DNA of 64,000 nt from Phycisphaerae bacterium (GTDB taxonomy: Bacteria > Planctomycetota > Phycisphaerae > UBA1845). The translations under genes were made by a program, and so were the position numbers. Where the stretch lies: assembly GCA_029260075.1 (NCBI GenBank), contig JAJDDY010000058.1, positions 62,001-126,000 of the forward strand, written 5' to 3'. Each line of letters begins with the position of its first letter. Within the stretch, counting starts at the first letter, position 1. The notes under the pieces are model-generated. The model was given only the letters and a program-made list of their open reading frames with translations. It searched no databases and was not told the origin of the DNA. Shown one piece after another: positions 17,969 through 26,466 of the stretch.

Positions 17969-18936
17969 TGGTCGACATCACCGAAATGACCAACTGGGGC
18001 GTTGACCTGATCGACGTACGCAAGACGTACGGGCGGTCGATTCATGCCTTGCGCGGAGTGAACATTCAGGTCGGGCGCGGCGAAATTTTCGGCCTCTTAG
18101 GACCGAACGGCGCCGGCAAATCCACGCTGGTCAAAATCATGATGACGGTCGTGCGTCCAACCCATGCGTTGGGCACGATTCTCGGTCGGCCGATCGGTCA
18201 CCACGGCAAGCTTGCGCGCACCGGATATCTTCCGGAAAACCATCGCTTCCCCGGATACCTAACCGGCAATCAGGTGCTCCACCACTTCGCGGCGCTCGCC
18301 CATGTGCCCGGAGCGGTACGGAAGAAGAATGCGGGTCGGTTGCTCGATCGGTTGGGCATGACGAAGTGGGCCGATACCCGTGTGAGTAAGTACTCGAAGG
18401 GAATGTTGCAGCGTCTTGGGATTGCCCAAGCACTGATGAACGCTCCGGAACTTGTCGTGCTCGACGAGCCGACCGACGGATTGGACCCGATGGGTCGGCG
18501 TGACGTTCGTGAGTTGCTCGTGGAACTCAAAGAGTCGGGTACGACGGTCTTTTTGAATTCTCATCTGCTTAGCGAGTTGGAGATGGTGTGTGATCGCGTG
18601 TCGATTCTGATCGACGGGCTCGTGGCGCGTCAGGGAAGACTTGCGGACCTGACCGACCAAACGGTCGAGTACCGAATTTCTTACACTGGAAATGCTGCGG
18701 CCGTTCGCGGCAAGCTTGTCGCACTTGGTGCGACCGTTGATGAAGGTGAAGCCATTCTAGCGGGTTGTGAGGCGGACAAGGTCAACCACGCCATCGATTT
18801 GATACGCGCCGCGGGGTTGATGATTGATTCGGTGATTCCCAAGCGAGTCAGCTTGGAAGATATCTTGGCTGAGGCGCTGGCTGATCGATCCGGTTCGGCC
18901 GATGCGGCGCCGGTGGCCCGCCCCGTGTCTCCGTAG
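17968..18936 (+). CDS. ABC-2 type exporter, ATP-binding protein
   Basis: A 322-residue CcmA/NatA-type ATPase that should power the permease at 19081. Walker A GPNGAGKSTLV, signature YSKGMLQRLGIAQAL (a Lys replaces the second Gly of LSGG), Walker B LVVLDEPTDGLDP and switch NSHLL are present. The C-terminal 100 residues form the accessory domain seen in many drug and polymer exporters. Start ATG 17968 overlaps the miaA stop. Substrate unknown. The coupling to miaA looks like chance operon packing rather than shared function. Confidence 0.9.
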   Translation: MVDITEMTNWGVDLIDVRKTYGRSIHALRGVNIQVGRGEIFGLLGPNGAGKSTLVKIMMTVVRPTHALGTILGRPIGHHGKLARTGYLPENHRFPGYLTGNQVLHHFAALAHVPGAVRKKNAGRLLDRLGMTKWADTRVSKYSKGMLQRLGIAQALMNAPELVVLDEPTDGLDPMGRRDVRELLVELKESGTTVFLNSHLLSELEMVCDRVSILIDGLVARQGRLADLTDQTVEYRISYTGNAAAVRGKLVALGATVDEGEAILAGCEADKVNHAIDLIRAAGLMIDSVIPKRVSLEDILAEALADRSGSADAAPVARPVSP

Positions 18937-19080
18937 TAGGCTGTTGAACAACGGATGTGTGTGACCGATTCTCCCGTCGGTCGTCTTGTGGGTATTGGCG
19001 GCGTTTGACCGAACGGAAAGTCGGTCTCACATATATTCAATGGGGCGTACGGCGACGTCTGTCGCATTGTGGGGTTGATC

Positions 19081-20016
19081 ATGCAGTTCTGGACATTGAT
19101 CGTCGACAGCTTTCGCGAGTCGCTTGACCGGAAAATTTTCTGGGTTCTTGCGGGTATTAGCGTGCTCGTTGCGCTCGCAATGCTTAGCGTGGGTATTGAA
19201 GAGCACGGTATGAGCTTCATGTTCGGCATGTGGGAGGTCGAAACAGGAAGGTACAGCCCACTGTCCGGTTTGGGTCGTGCTAACGTAGCCGGGCTTCTCG
19301 TCTACATCTTGATGAGTTTCTTTCTCGGATGGATCGGTGTGATTCTCATGGTCATCGCGACTGCAGACGTGTTCCCCCGCGTTATGGAACATGGTGCGGT
19401 GGACGTGCTGATTTCCAAACCGCTCAGCCGCCCGATGCTGTTCATGTATAAGTATGCGGCAAGTATGGTGTTCGTGCTCATTCAGGCTACGCTGTTCGTG
19501 GGGCTTACTTTTCTCGTGTGCGGTCTTCGGTGGGGTGTTTGGCTTCCGGGGTATCTATTATCCATCCCGTTGCTCGTCCTCCTATTCAGCTACGTCTATT
19601 GCGTTACGGTTCTTGTGGGTGTCAAGACGGGCAGCACGATCGCGTCCATCCTCATTAGTCTCGGGGCATGGATGTTGTTTACGGTGCCCGTTACCGCAGT
19701 TCAGACCTTTGAAACGTATCCGACACTGATGAAGCAAGAGCGCGTGTACCACGCCGCTCGTGTGTTGAGTTGGATACCCCCGAAGACGAGCGATATTCAG
19801 ATATTTGCAGCCAAGTGGGCAGGCGCCGGCAGCGCTTTCGATCTTTTTCCCAAGGGTGCAATTAAGGGTGCGGACGCTAATCAGATGGGCCGCGCTCGAG
19901 AGATGGACGAGCGCGAAATGCAAAAAAGCCCGCTGATGTCGATCGGTTCATCCGTGCTGTTCGAGGCCGTCGTGGTGTTGCTGGCTATGGTGAGCTTTTG
20001 CCGGCGCGACTACTGA
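19081..20016 (+). CDS. ABC-2 type permease
   Basis: 311 residues with about six hydrophobic segments, beginning QFWTLIVDSFRESLDRKIFW, the usual amphipathic start of this permease group. It follows its likely ATPase after 144 bases. ATG 19081 is chosen over the in-frame GTG 19069. A long extracytoplasmic or cytoplasmic loop lies near the C-terminus (residues about 220-285), with KTSDIQIFAAKW. Together with the ATPase it forms a two-gene exporter whose cargo is not evident. The tRNA-Val gene follows 70 bases downstream. Confidence 0.83.
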   Translation: MQFWTLIVDSFRESLDRKIFWVLAGISVLVALAMLSVGIEEHGMSFMFGMWEVETGRYSPLSGLGRANVAGLLVYILMSFFLGWIGVILMVIATADVFPRVMEHGAVDVLISKPLSRPMLFMYKYAASMVFVLIQATLFVGLTFLVCGLRWGVWLPGYLLSIPLLVLLFSYVYCVTVLVGVKTGSTIASILISLGAWMLFTVPVTAVQTFETYPTLMKQERVYHAARVLSWIPPKTSDIQIFAAKWAGAGSAFDLFPKGAIKGADANQMGRAREMDEREMQKSPLMSIGSSVLFEAVVVLLAMVSFCRRDY

Positions 20017-20085
20017 TCGAACGAGAGTATGTAGATCGTTGACATCAGTCGACGTCTGCGGTGCAATGAAGCCGGGTCACTAAGA

Positions 20086-20159
20086 GGGCGATTAGCTCAG
20101 TTGGTTAGAGCGCCTCCCTTACAAGGAGGAAGTCGGGGGTTCGAGTCCCTTATCGCCCA
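20086..20159 (+). tRNA. tRNA-Val (anticodon UAC)
   Basis: A 74-base cloverleaf: acceptor GGGCGAT/ATCGCCC, D arm GCTC...GAGC, anticodon stem CCTCC/GGAGG around loop CTTACAA (anticodon TAC at 20120-20122), T arm GGGGG TTCGAGT CCCTT with two G-U pairs, and discriminator A. CCA is not encoded. It reads GUA and other valine codons. Confidence 0.95.
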
Positions 20160-20228
20160 GTGACGTACGTTCCTCCGAACGCTTCAGATGGGGGGAATGT
20201 CCGATTTGCCGCGCGGCGGGAAGCGCCG

Positions 20229-21803
20229 TCACGCAGATCCGGTTAGTCGCTTGTCGATCAACTCGCCCACAAGCTTTGGGTCGGCTTTGCCTTGGGATTT
20301 CTTCATCACCTGGCCCCGAAGAAAACCGGCGGCGGCTTTTCGCTTCTTCGGATTCGTCATCGCATCCTGCACAGCTTGTTCATTCGCGGCGAACACTTCA
20401 TCGATCCACACATCGGTCGCAGCCGTGTCGCGCACCTGAAGCAATCGGAGTTCTTTGGCAAGCGCCAGCGGTGACGGGCATCGCGCGGCGTTATTCGCCT
20501 TGGTCGTGGGCAGGGTTCTCGCTACGGATGGTGTCACAGTGTCGCTTGCGTCTTCTGTTCCGGCGTCAAAACGGTTGCGTGCGAGCATGATCTCGGCGAC
20601 CCGGTCGGCGGCGGTCTTGCTTATGGTGCCGTCGGCGACGATCTGGGCGAGTTCAGCCATTCGTTCCGGATCAATTCCGAGATCGCCGATCGTCACACCG
20701 CGCTGTTTGGCATGGCTAAGCCAGACATTCACGAATTGTTTGATGACGATCGCAGGCGGTCCACCCGCGCTGATCACCGCGTCAAAAAGATCAGCCGTTG
20801 CGCGATGACCCACAACAGTCGCAGCGTCCTCGACGGACAGGCTATGATCTTTAACCCAGCGCGCCGTGCGGGCGTCGGGTAGTTCGGGCAGCGACTGCCG
20901 TATTTCGTTCAACATGGCGTCGCTGACGTTAACCGGCACCAGATCGGGATCGGGGAAATAGCGATAGTCCTGGGCGGCTTCTTTGTCTCGTTGAAACTCC
21001 GTTACCCCCCGGTCGGCGTCGAACCCACGGTTTTCATTCGGTGCAGAACCAAGTACATACGAATGATCTTCGTGCCACGCAGCAACCTGACGGTCAATCT
21101 CGAAGTCGATCGCGTCGCGCGCGGCTCGAAAGCTGTTGAGGTTTTTGATCTCGGAGATGGGCGTGCGATACTCGACCCCGTCATGTTCAATCGCTACGTT
21201 GACGTTCGGCTCGAACCGCATCTGACCTTTCTTCATGTTCCCTTCGCTGACGCCGAGGTACGTGACCAATCGGTGCAGACCGGTACACAAGGCGCACGCC
21301 TCTTCAGCCGAGCGCAAGTCCGGTTCGGTTACGATTTCGAGAAGCGGCGTGCCGGCGCGGTTGAGGTCGACAAGTGTATGACCACCGACGTCGTGAACGT
21401 TCTTGCCGGCGTCTTCCTCAAGATGGGCGCGGCGGATGCGAACGCGGTGCTCGCCGTGGCCGACGTCTACGTCAAGGTGGCCATTGCTGACCAGCGGGAG
21501 GTCGAATTGGCTGATCTGATAGTTCTTGGGAAGGTCCGGGTAGTAGTAACTTTTTCGATCCCACTTTGTGTGGGTCGCAATCGTACCACCGAATGCCAAC
21601 CCGGTCAGGATCGTAAGCTCGACCGCGCGGCGGTTGATGACGGGCAGTGCGCCGGGTAGACCCATGCAGACGGGGCAGACCAAGCTGTTCGGCGGGTCGT
21701 CGAACCGAACCGGGCAACCGCAGAACATCTTCGATCTGGTCAGAAGCTGAACGTGAATCTCCAGGCCGATGATCGGGCGAACTGCTATCTGTGCGTCAAC
21801 CAT
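20229..21803 (-). CDS. gatB: Asp-tRNA(Asn)/Glu-tRNA(Gln) amidotransferase subunit B
   Basis: 524 residues. GatB is the kinase-like subunit that activates mischarged Asp-tRNA(Asn) or Glu-tRNA(Gln) for amidation. Clear signatures: PIIGLEIHVQLLTRSKMFC at the start, DLNRAGTPLLEIVTEPDLRS, EIKNLNSFR, FQRDKEAAQDYRYFPDPDL, and the C-terminal YqeY-like tail ending KSQGKADPKLVGELI. Length matches the family. GatA and GatC are not in the window. The gene is convergent with tRNA-Val, whose end lies 70 bases away. Confidence 0.97.
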   Translation of the reverse strand: MVDAQIAVRPIIGLEIHVQLLTRSKMFCGCPVRFDDPPNSLVCPVCMGLPGALPVINRRAVELTILTGLAFGGTIATHTKWDRKSYYYPDLPKNYQISQFDLPLVSNGHLDVDVGHGEHRVRIRRAHLEEDAGKNVHDVGGHTLVDLNRAGTPLLEIVTEPDLRSAEEACALCTGLHRLVTYLGVSEGNMKKGQMRFEPNVNVAIEHDGVEYRTPISEIKNLNSFRAARDAIDFEIDRQVAAWHEDHSYVLGSAPNENRGFDADRGVTEFQRDKEAAQDYRYFPDPDLVPVNVSDAMLNEIRQSLPELPDARTARWVKDHSLSVEDAATVVGHRATADLFDAVISAGGPPAIVIKQFVNVWLSHAKQRGVTIGDLGIDPERMAELAQIVADGTISKTAADRVAEIMLARNRFDAGTEDASDTVTPSVARTLPTTKANNAARCPSPLALAKELRLLQVRDTAATDVWIDEVFAANEQAVQDAMTNPKKRKAAAGFLRGQVMKKSQGKADPKLVGELIDKRLTGSA

Positions 21804-21857
21804 GGATGGAGATCATAACGTCTTCGGCGGCGACCCAAAACTGTCTGCGACTTGTTG

Positions 21858-22610
21858 TTACGATCGACTCGCGATGGCTGTGGCCAGCGGGTTGACGAAG
21901 TTCGGCACGATCAGGTCCGTGGCGAGGGTGTCCGCCTTTTCGAAGAGCGTTCGGTAGGCGTCGTCGAGCGACACCGGACCGTCCACGCCCCAATATTTTC
22001 GCATGGTCAGAAAGACGCTGATCGGTTCACCCTCGAAGCTACCGCTGCGTACTTCAAACGTCGTCGTGCGGGACTTGACTTCAACGTAGGCTTGGATGTC
22101 GCAGTCCGGTGTCATGGCGATGCCGAAGTACGGCTGTGCGTCGATAATGTGCGCGGCGCTGTCGCCGAAAAGCATGCCTGTGCCCGCGTGGTCGCCGAGC
22201 AACGTCTCAGCCACAAGGGCATCGTGATTGCCGCGATACTCCAGATCAAAGCCGAAAATGACTTCGAGATGGTCGAAGTCGATATCGCTGAACGAAAGGT
22301 GGTAGGGTGCTTGCGTTAGGATCAACTCGCCGAACCGAAAGACATCGTTGGTATTTTCCGGTCCGAACTGTCCGAATCGGAGGCTGCCGGTGTCGAGGCG
22401 CAACCACCGACGCGGCGAGCGTTCGTCGGCGTCTTCCTCAAGAAAGAGTACGTTGTTTTCGCGGCGGCGCAGCTTGCACAGCGCCGGATATTCCTTGCGG
22501 ATACGATCGAAGAAGTGCAGAACGGTTTCCCGCTCAAGCCCCATGTCCAGCTTGAGGTACAAGCGACTGCTCACGTAGAAGTCGTCGCAGATGGCGCCGA
22601 ATTGGCTCAT
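21858..22610 (-). CDS. Conserved-looking protein of unknown function
   Basis: 250 residues, soluble, acidic, no signal peptide or membrane helix. I do not recognise the family. ATG 22610 has GGAGATC upstream and gives MSQFGAICDDFYVSSRLYLK; the upstream extension of the frame has odd composition. The sequence is rich in aromatic and acidic residues, with LRRRENNVLFLEEDAD, SFSDIDFDHLEVIFGFDLEY and MTPDCDIQAYVEVKSRTTT. It ends 55 bases before gatB on the same strand and may be cotranscribed with it. Coding character is convincing; function is not inferable. Confidence 0.75.
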   Translation of the reverse strand: MSQFGAICDDFYVSSRLYLKLDMGLERETVLHFFDRIRKEYPALCKLRRRENNVLFLEEDADERSPRRWLRLDTGSLRFGQFGPENTNDVFRFGELILTQAPYHLSFSDIDFDHLEVIFGFDLEYRGNHDALVAETLLGDHAGTGMLFGDSAAHIIDAQPYFGIAMTPDCDIQAYVEVKSRTTTFEVRSGSFEGEPISVFLTMRKYWGVDGPVSLDDAYRTLFEKADTLATDLIVPNFVNPLATAIASRS

Positions 22611-22910
22611 GATGATCTCCGATCCTCTTTCGCAATCAGTTCGACAGAACCGCCATGGGCTCCAGCCCGTACAATTGTTGGCCACACGCGATCACGCGGT
22701 GCGCGCCTCAGCAGGTCGCACACGCCACGCCAGCGTTTATTATTGCATCTGGCGAGATCGTTTTCAACCGGTTATCCCGGGAATGTCGATAGATAAGTCA
22801 CGCACGGTCTGATCAGGTGTTGGCCGCTGCTGAGACGAAATGCTATCGGCGATCACTGCGGATTCCGGCACGCGGCGCCACGCATTCATGCAAACGGGCG
22901 GGTTAGCGAC

Positions 22911-23681
22911 ATGAGTACGATCGAATCAGGAACAACGAGGGAGCGTGTGATTCGGACAACCGTTCCGTTATTGTTCGTCGTTGCGGCTGCCTCGGTGTTC
23001 CTTTATGACGGTTTCGTCGGTTACCCACTGGACAACGCGACCAAGTTCGTCGAATCACTTGGCTTGAGCGACGGGGCGGATCCTGTGGTCAACCCGGAAC
23101 TAACAGCCGATCGCGGCCAGGCTCTTGCGGCACGGTTCCCAAACGGGGCTGCGTTGGATGAACTCAAAGGAGAGGTCGCGGGCACGCCGGTGGAACACGG
23201 TCGTGACACGTACTTTGTTGGCCCGGGCGGTCAGCTTCACGTGCGGCATGTCGCCGGTCGCATTGAGCAAATCGGCTGGGTCGACGGCACGCACAGCGAG
23301 ACGGACATTACGCTTCAACGATGGTTGGGGTATGGGCTGATCGTTCTGGGTCTCGGGTTCGTTGGCCAGCTTATTCGCGTGCTTCGTACACGCGTGTGCG
23401 TTTCGGATTCCGGGTTGCAGATTGGCGGCGCTGCCGTCATTCCGTTTGAGTCCATGAAGATGCTTCGCTACCGCGAACCGGGTTTGACCGGCGAGATGGC
23501 GTTGGAGTATGCGACGGGCGAACGGACCAACGTCGTTGTCCTTGACCGCTACGTGATTCGGCACTTCGACGAGATCATAACTGCAATTTGCGAGCGGGCG
23601 GGACTCTCGCATCCGGCGCAAGCCGATGACGATGTGAGGCTGACTGATGCACCGACGGAGCAGCTTGTCGACAAGGGCTGA
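22911..23681 (+). CDS. Membrane protein of unknown function with two transmembrane helices
   Basis: 256 residues. One helix near the N-terminus (about 22-41), an intervening loop of about 100 residues with EIDxN-free, mixed composition, a second helix (about 143-162), then a soluble C-terminal domain of about 90 residues. The C-terminal part (from VCVSDSGLQIGG to YVIRHFDEIITAICE) resembles a small PH-like or DUF-type domain, but I cannot name it. ATG 22911 is the only plausible start. It is alone on its strand between gatB-side genes and aroK. Confidence 0.72.
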   Translation: MSTIESGTTRERVIRTTVPLLFVVAAASVFLYDGFVGYPLDNATKFVESLGLSDGADPVVNPELTADRGQALAARFPNGAALDELKGEVAGTPVEHGRDTYFVGPGGQLHVRHVAGRIEQIGWVDGTHSETDITLQRWLGYGLIVLGLGFVGQLIRVLRTRVCVSDSGLQIGGAAVIPFESMKMLRYREPGLTGEMALEYATGERTNVVVLDRYVIRHFDEIITAICERAGLSHPAQADDDVRLTDAPTEQLVDKG

Positions 23682-23683
23682 CG

Positions 23684-23820
23684 GTCTGTTGAACGATGCT
23701 GGTATTTATGCATGCCGTCGCCTCGAATCCACCTACGACAACGGGCTGCGTACCCGTCAAGACGGGAAAATCGCCAATGGATCACCGGCTGGAAGCCGGT
23801 GCCACACTTGTTCAACAGAC
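23684..23820. mobile_element. MITE-like element carrying repeat family B
   Basis: 137 bases bounded by perfect 11-base terminal inverted repeats, GTCTGTTGAAC at 23684-23694 and GTTCAACAGAC at 23810-23820. The right half holds the family B hairpin (23769-23808) that recurs upstream of miaA. No coding capacity is visible. It lies just after the stop codon of the two-helix membrane protein. A related half-end, GGCTGTTGAAC, occurs near 18941. Confidence 0.6.
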
Positions 23821-23860
23821 TGCTCGTGCTTTGTCATGCCTTATGTGAGGGGTTCGTCCG

Positions 23861-23944
23861 AACCGAGCCGCGACCGTCAGGGAGTGGTCTTTCGCTGTCC
23901 GCGCCGATTCTCAAACCTCCGCTCCCTCACGGTCGCGGCTCGGT
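23861..23944. repeat. Palindromic repeat family A, copy upstream of the aroK stop
   Basis: Arms at 23861-23884 (ACCGAGCCGCGACCGT...) and 23922-23944 (complement) with about 37 bases between. It occupies the space between a + gene ending at 23681 and aroK (-) ending at 23995, so a terminator-like role for both directions is possible. Confidence 0.75.
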
Positions 23945-23994
23945 AGACTCCTCATTTGTCGCGAGACCAATCTCTGGCACGGTTCAGCGGGCTT

Positions 23995-24537
23995 TCAATC
24001 GCTTAGTTGATTGGTGATCAAGGCGACAACGTCTACCGGGCCGTCGGTCGTGGTATCGATAACAAAGTCAGCCGCCTGCCCGTAGAGCGGTGTGCGCTCA
24101 AGCAGTAGACGTTCGACCTCGCCCAAGCCGGATTGATTCGTCAAAGCGGGTCGCTGCTGCGGCGTGACCGGGTCGGATGAGAGACGTCGATGCAGCACGT
24201 CGGCGTCCGCCGTCAACCAAACGACGGTCGCGACGGCTCGCAAGGCGTCGACGTTGCGCTTATCCATCACCGCGCCGCCGCCGACGCTGATGACCGTAGG
24301 TGCGGTTCGGCATGCTACTGCGATTGCCCGCCGTTCGCGCTCTCGGAATCCTTCCTCTCCTTCGTCTTGAAAGATCGCGGTTATCGATCGACCGGCGCGA
24401 CCGGCTACGAGGTCATCCGTGTCCAAACAATCGCCGCCCAGACGCGTAGCCAACAGTCGCCCGACCGTGGATTTACCGCATCCGCGCATGCCGATCAGTG
24501 CGATGGACGGTTTGCTTGTTATGGTTCGTGCCGCCAT
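23995..24537 (-). CDS. aroK: Shikimate kinase
   Basis: 180 residues, the usual size. It phosphorylates shikimate with ATP in the aromatic amino-acid pathway. Walker A is GMRGCGKSTVGRLLA, the shikimate-binding pair is in DTDDLV, Arg-containing FRERERRA matches the E-x-x-F-R/E-R region, the central loop is VISVGGGAVM, and the lid region has RPAL. Start ATG 24537. The AroD-AroE fusion lies directly upstream on the same strand, 123 bases away with a family A palindrome between, so three shikimate-pathway steps are clustered. Confidence 0.95.
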   Translation of the reverse strand: MAARTITSKPSIALIGMRGCGKSTVGRLLATRLGGDCLDTDDLVAGRAGRSITAIFQDEGEEGFRERERRAIAVACRTAPTVISVGGGAVMDKRNVDALRAVATVVWLTADADVLHRRLSSDPVTPQQRPALTNQSGLGEVERLLLERTPLYGQAADFVIDTTTDGPVDVVALITNQLSD

Positions 24538-24590
24538 GTCTTGTTCGTCTTTTTCGTCAAGAACGTGTTCAACAACAAGTCTCTTTCAGG

Positions 24591-24658
24591 GCCGAGTTCG
24601 TAAGGAAGCGGTCCGGTTTCGTTGGCGAAAACCGCTCCCTTACGGTCGCGGCTCGGTT
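24591..24658. repeat. Palindromic repeat family A, copy between aroDE and aroK
   Basis: Partial arms: 24591-24612 (decayed, GCCGAGTTCGTAAGGAAGCG) and 24630-24658 (intact ACCGCTCCCTTACGGTCGCG). The right end abuts the aroDE stop codon at 24661. GAACGTGTTCAA at 24561-24572 matches the outer end of the complete copies. Such a structure could reduce transcription from aroDE into aroK. Confidence 0.7.
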
Positions 24659-24660
24659 TG

Positions 24661-26262
24661 TCATAACCCAAGTTGTACTTGCTCTAAGACCTCACGTTCG
24701 AGCAAAGCGCATGCCGATTCCGTATCCGGCCGCTGGCCGGTCCACAATTCGAACTGCATGGCAGCTTGGCGCACGAACATGTCCAAACCGTTGAGTGTCT
24801 TGCACCCGGCTGCCTTTGCCTCAGCGAGGAACCGCGTCGCCAACGGGTTATAGATCAAATCGTAGGCGAGTGTGCATCCGTTGAAACACGACGCCGGAAG
24901 GGGCGATGCGGCAACGTCGGGCCACATTCCCACGCTCGTACAGTTGATCACCACCTCACCCGATCGGTGACTACGCTCGTCCCACGAGCGGGCTACGCCG
25001 TGGTGGTCCTCTGCAAGGCCGTTCGTTTTCTCCGGCGAGCGTCCATAAAACGTCAGCCGGCATCCGTATTCGTGCAACCCATGGGCCACCGCGCGCGCCG
25101 CGCCGCCAACGCCCAAGATGTCGATCGGCAACCGGGACAGATTCGCTCGCGAACAATCCAAAGCAGCCACAAGCGACGAGACGGATGCGTACGCATCGGT
25201 GTTGTACCCCTGCGTTCCATCGCTCGAAAACGCGAGTGTGTTGGCCGCCCCGATGCACCGTGACATGGAGTCCGCTCCACCGCCAAGCCAGTCGAGCGCC
25301 GATTGCTTGTGCGGCGTGGTCACGCTGAGCCCGGCGAGGTCCAACCATGGGCGGTTGCGACATCCGTCAAGGAATCGGGTGAGCCCTGCCGAACCGCCCG
25401 CAACACGTAGCGGAAGGTAGACGGCGTTGACGCCGGCGAGCCACGTATTGTGCAGAAATGGGCTCATGGATTGAGCGACCGGGTCGCCGATCACGCCGTA
25501 GATTTTGGTTGCGGCGTCGATATCGGGCCAGCGGTAGCGGTGGATCATTTCGGCGACCGTTAGTTGTCCCGGCGCCGTGGCGGCGCCGCGTTCGAGGCTA
25601 CAATAACTCGCGAACGCACCGAACTTCTTGGCGAGTACGCGAGTCCACAGCCCGTGGTCATCCATGGCCATGACCGCAAGCGGTGCCGTCGATGGGCCGG
25701 AAGATGACCCCGCGGTTTTTCGGGCACGACGATCTTGATCGCGACGAAGAAGATCCAGCGCCTCGAACGAATCGCAGATATGCCTCGCCCTATATGCGAG
25801 TTTGATCGAACCGGCTTGGGAAACGGTTCGCGCCGTTTGAAGTACATGCGCCAATTCGTCAAACGGGCCATCGAAATCATGCGCCGACAAGATCAACCGG
25901 GACGGACCGTCGCCGGGGACGGTCGATGCCGCCACGACGTCGGTTTGGGCCGCTGGTTGGCCTTCCCAGTCGCGTAGTTCAAAGTCGACGTAGGCGCCGC
26001 TGCCCTCCGCGACCGAGCGGAGCAGGGCAGCGCGGGTTGCTGCGTCGTCGTCGCAGCGTCCTCCCTCTTCAACGCTGCGACACGTGACGATCCACGTATG
26101 ATCCCGGTTGGCGCGAAGGTAGTCGCGAAGTGACTCAGGCTCGTCATTGTACTCGTCGATGCGCAGCTCCACCGCGTCACAACCGGATCGCCAAGCGCGC
26201 TCAGCCAGATATCTTACAGTTGCGAGGTTGTTGGCTGCGATGGATGTGACAAGCAGCGTCAT
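24661..26262 (-). CDS. aroDE: Fused 3-dehydroquinate dehydratase (type I) / shikimate dehydrogenase
   Basis: 533 residues carrying two consecutive shikimate-pathway enzymes. Residues about 1-215 are a type I dehydroquinase: ELRIDEYND, catalytic His in LILSAHDFDG and Schiff-base Lys in AGSIKLAYRA. Residues about 265-525 are shikimate dehydrogenase: GDPVAQSMSPFLHN (shikimate-binding serines), TTPHK catalytic Lys, ANTL, NTDA catalytic Asp, and the NADP loop GVGGAARAVA. ATG 26262 is preferred (GGAG six bases upstream) over TTG 26277. The same fusion is known from plants and from chlamydiae and planctomycetes. It heads a unit with aroK. Confidence 0.95.
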   Translation of the reverse strand: MTLLVTSIAANNLATVRYLAERAWRSGCDAVELRIDEYNDEPESLRDYLRANRDHTWIVTCRSVEEGGRCDDDAATRAALLRSVAEGSGAYVDFELRDWEGQPAAQTDVVAASTVPGDGPSRLILSAHDFDGPFDELAHVLQTARTVSQAGSIKLAYRARHICDSFEALDLLRRDQDRRARKTAGSSSGPSTAPLAVMAMDDHGLWTRVLAKKFGAFASYCSLERGAATAPGQLTVAEMIHRYRWPDIDAATKIYGVIGDPVAQSMSPFLHNTWLAGVNAVYLPLRVAGGSAGLTRFLDGCRNRPWLDLAGLSVTTPHKQSALDWLGGGADSMSRCIGAANTLAFSSDGTQGYNTDAYASVSSLVAALDCSRANLSRLPIDILGVGGAARAVAHGLHEYGCRLTFYGRSPEKTNGLAEDHHGVARSWDERSHRSGEVVINCTSVGMWPDVAASPLPASCFNGCTLAYDLIYNPLATRFLAEAKAAGCKTLNGLDMFVRQAAMQFELWTGQRPDTESACALLEREVLEQVQLGL

Positions 26263-26410
26263 GGGCGGCTCCGACAAGCTACGTAATCAATCCGTTGACC
26301 AAAGTCTTGCATAGGTTGTCCGGTCCCCTCGGCGTATGTCGCTCTTCCTCGTATCTTGTCGACTGATCAGATTTCTTCAACGCCGCTGGCATACTCCGTC
26401 CCATTTTGCG

Positions 26411-26440
26411 AATATAACTTAATCGGACGGTAGCGATCAA
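26411..26440 (-). promoter_or_regulatory. Candidate promoter of aroDE
   Basis: Read on the minus strand: TTGATC (26435-26440), an 18-base spacer, TATATT (26411-26416). Each hexamer has four or five consensus bases. It would give a leader of about 140 bases to aroDE and overlaps the upstream region of the divergent membrane transglutaminase gene. Confidence 0.4.
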
Positions 26441-26466
26441 CCGGTGTACGCGGATGTTGGAGCGAC

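Noticed and set aside
20991-21659. 222-residue + frame opposite gatB
   Set aside because: gatB motifs are complete on the other strand through this region.
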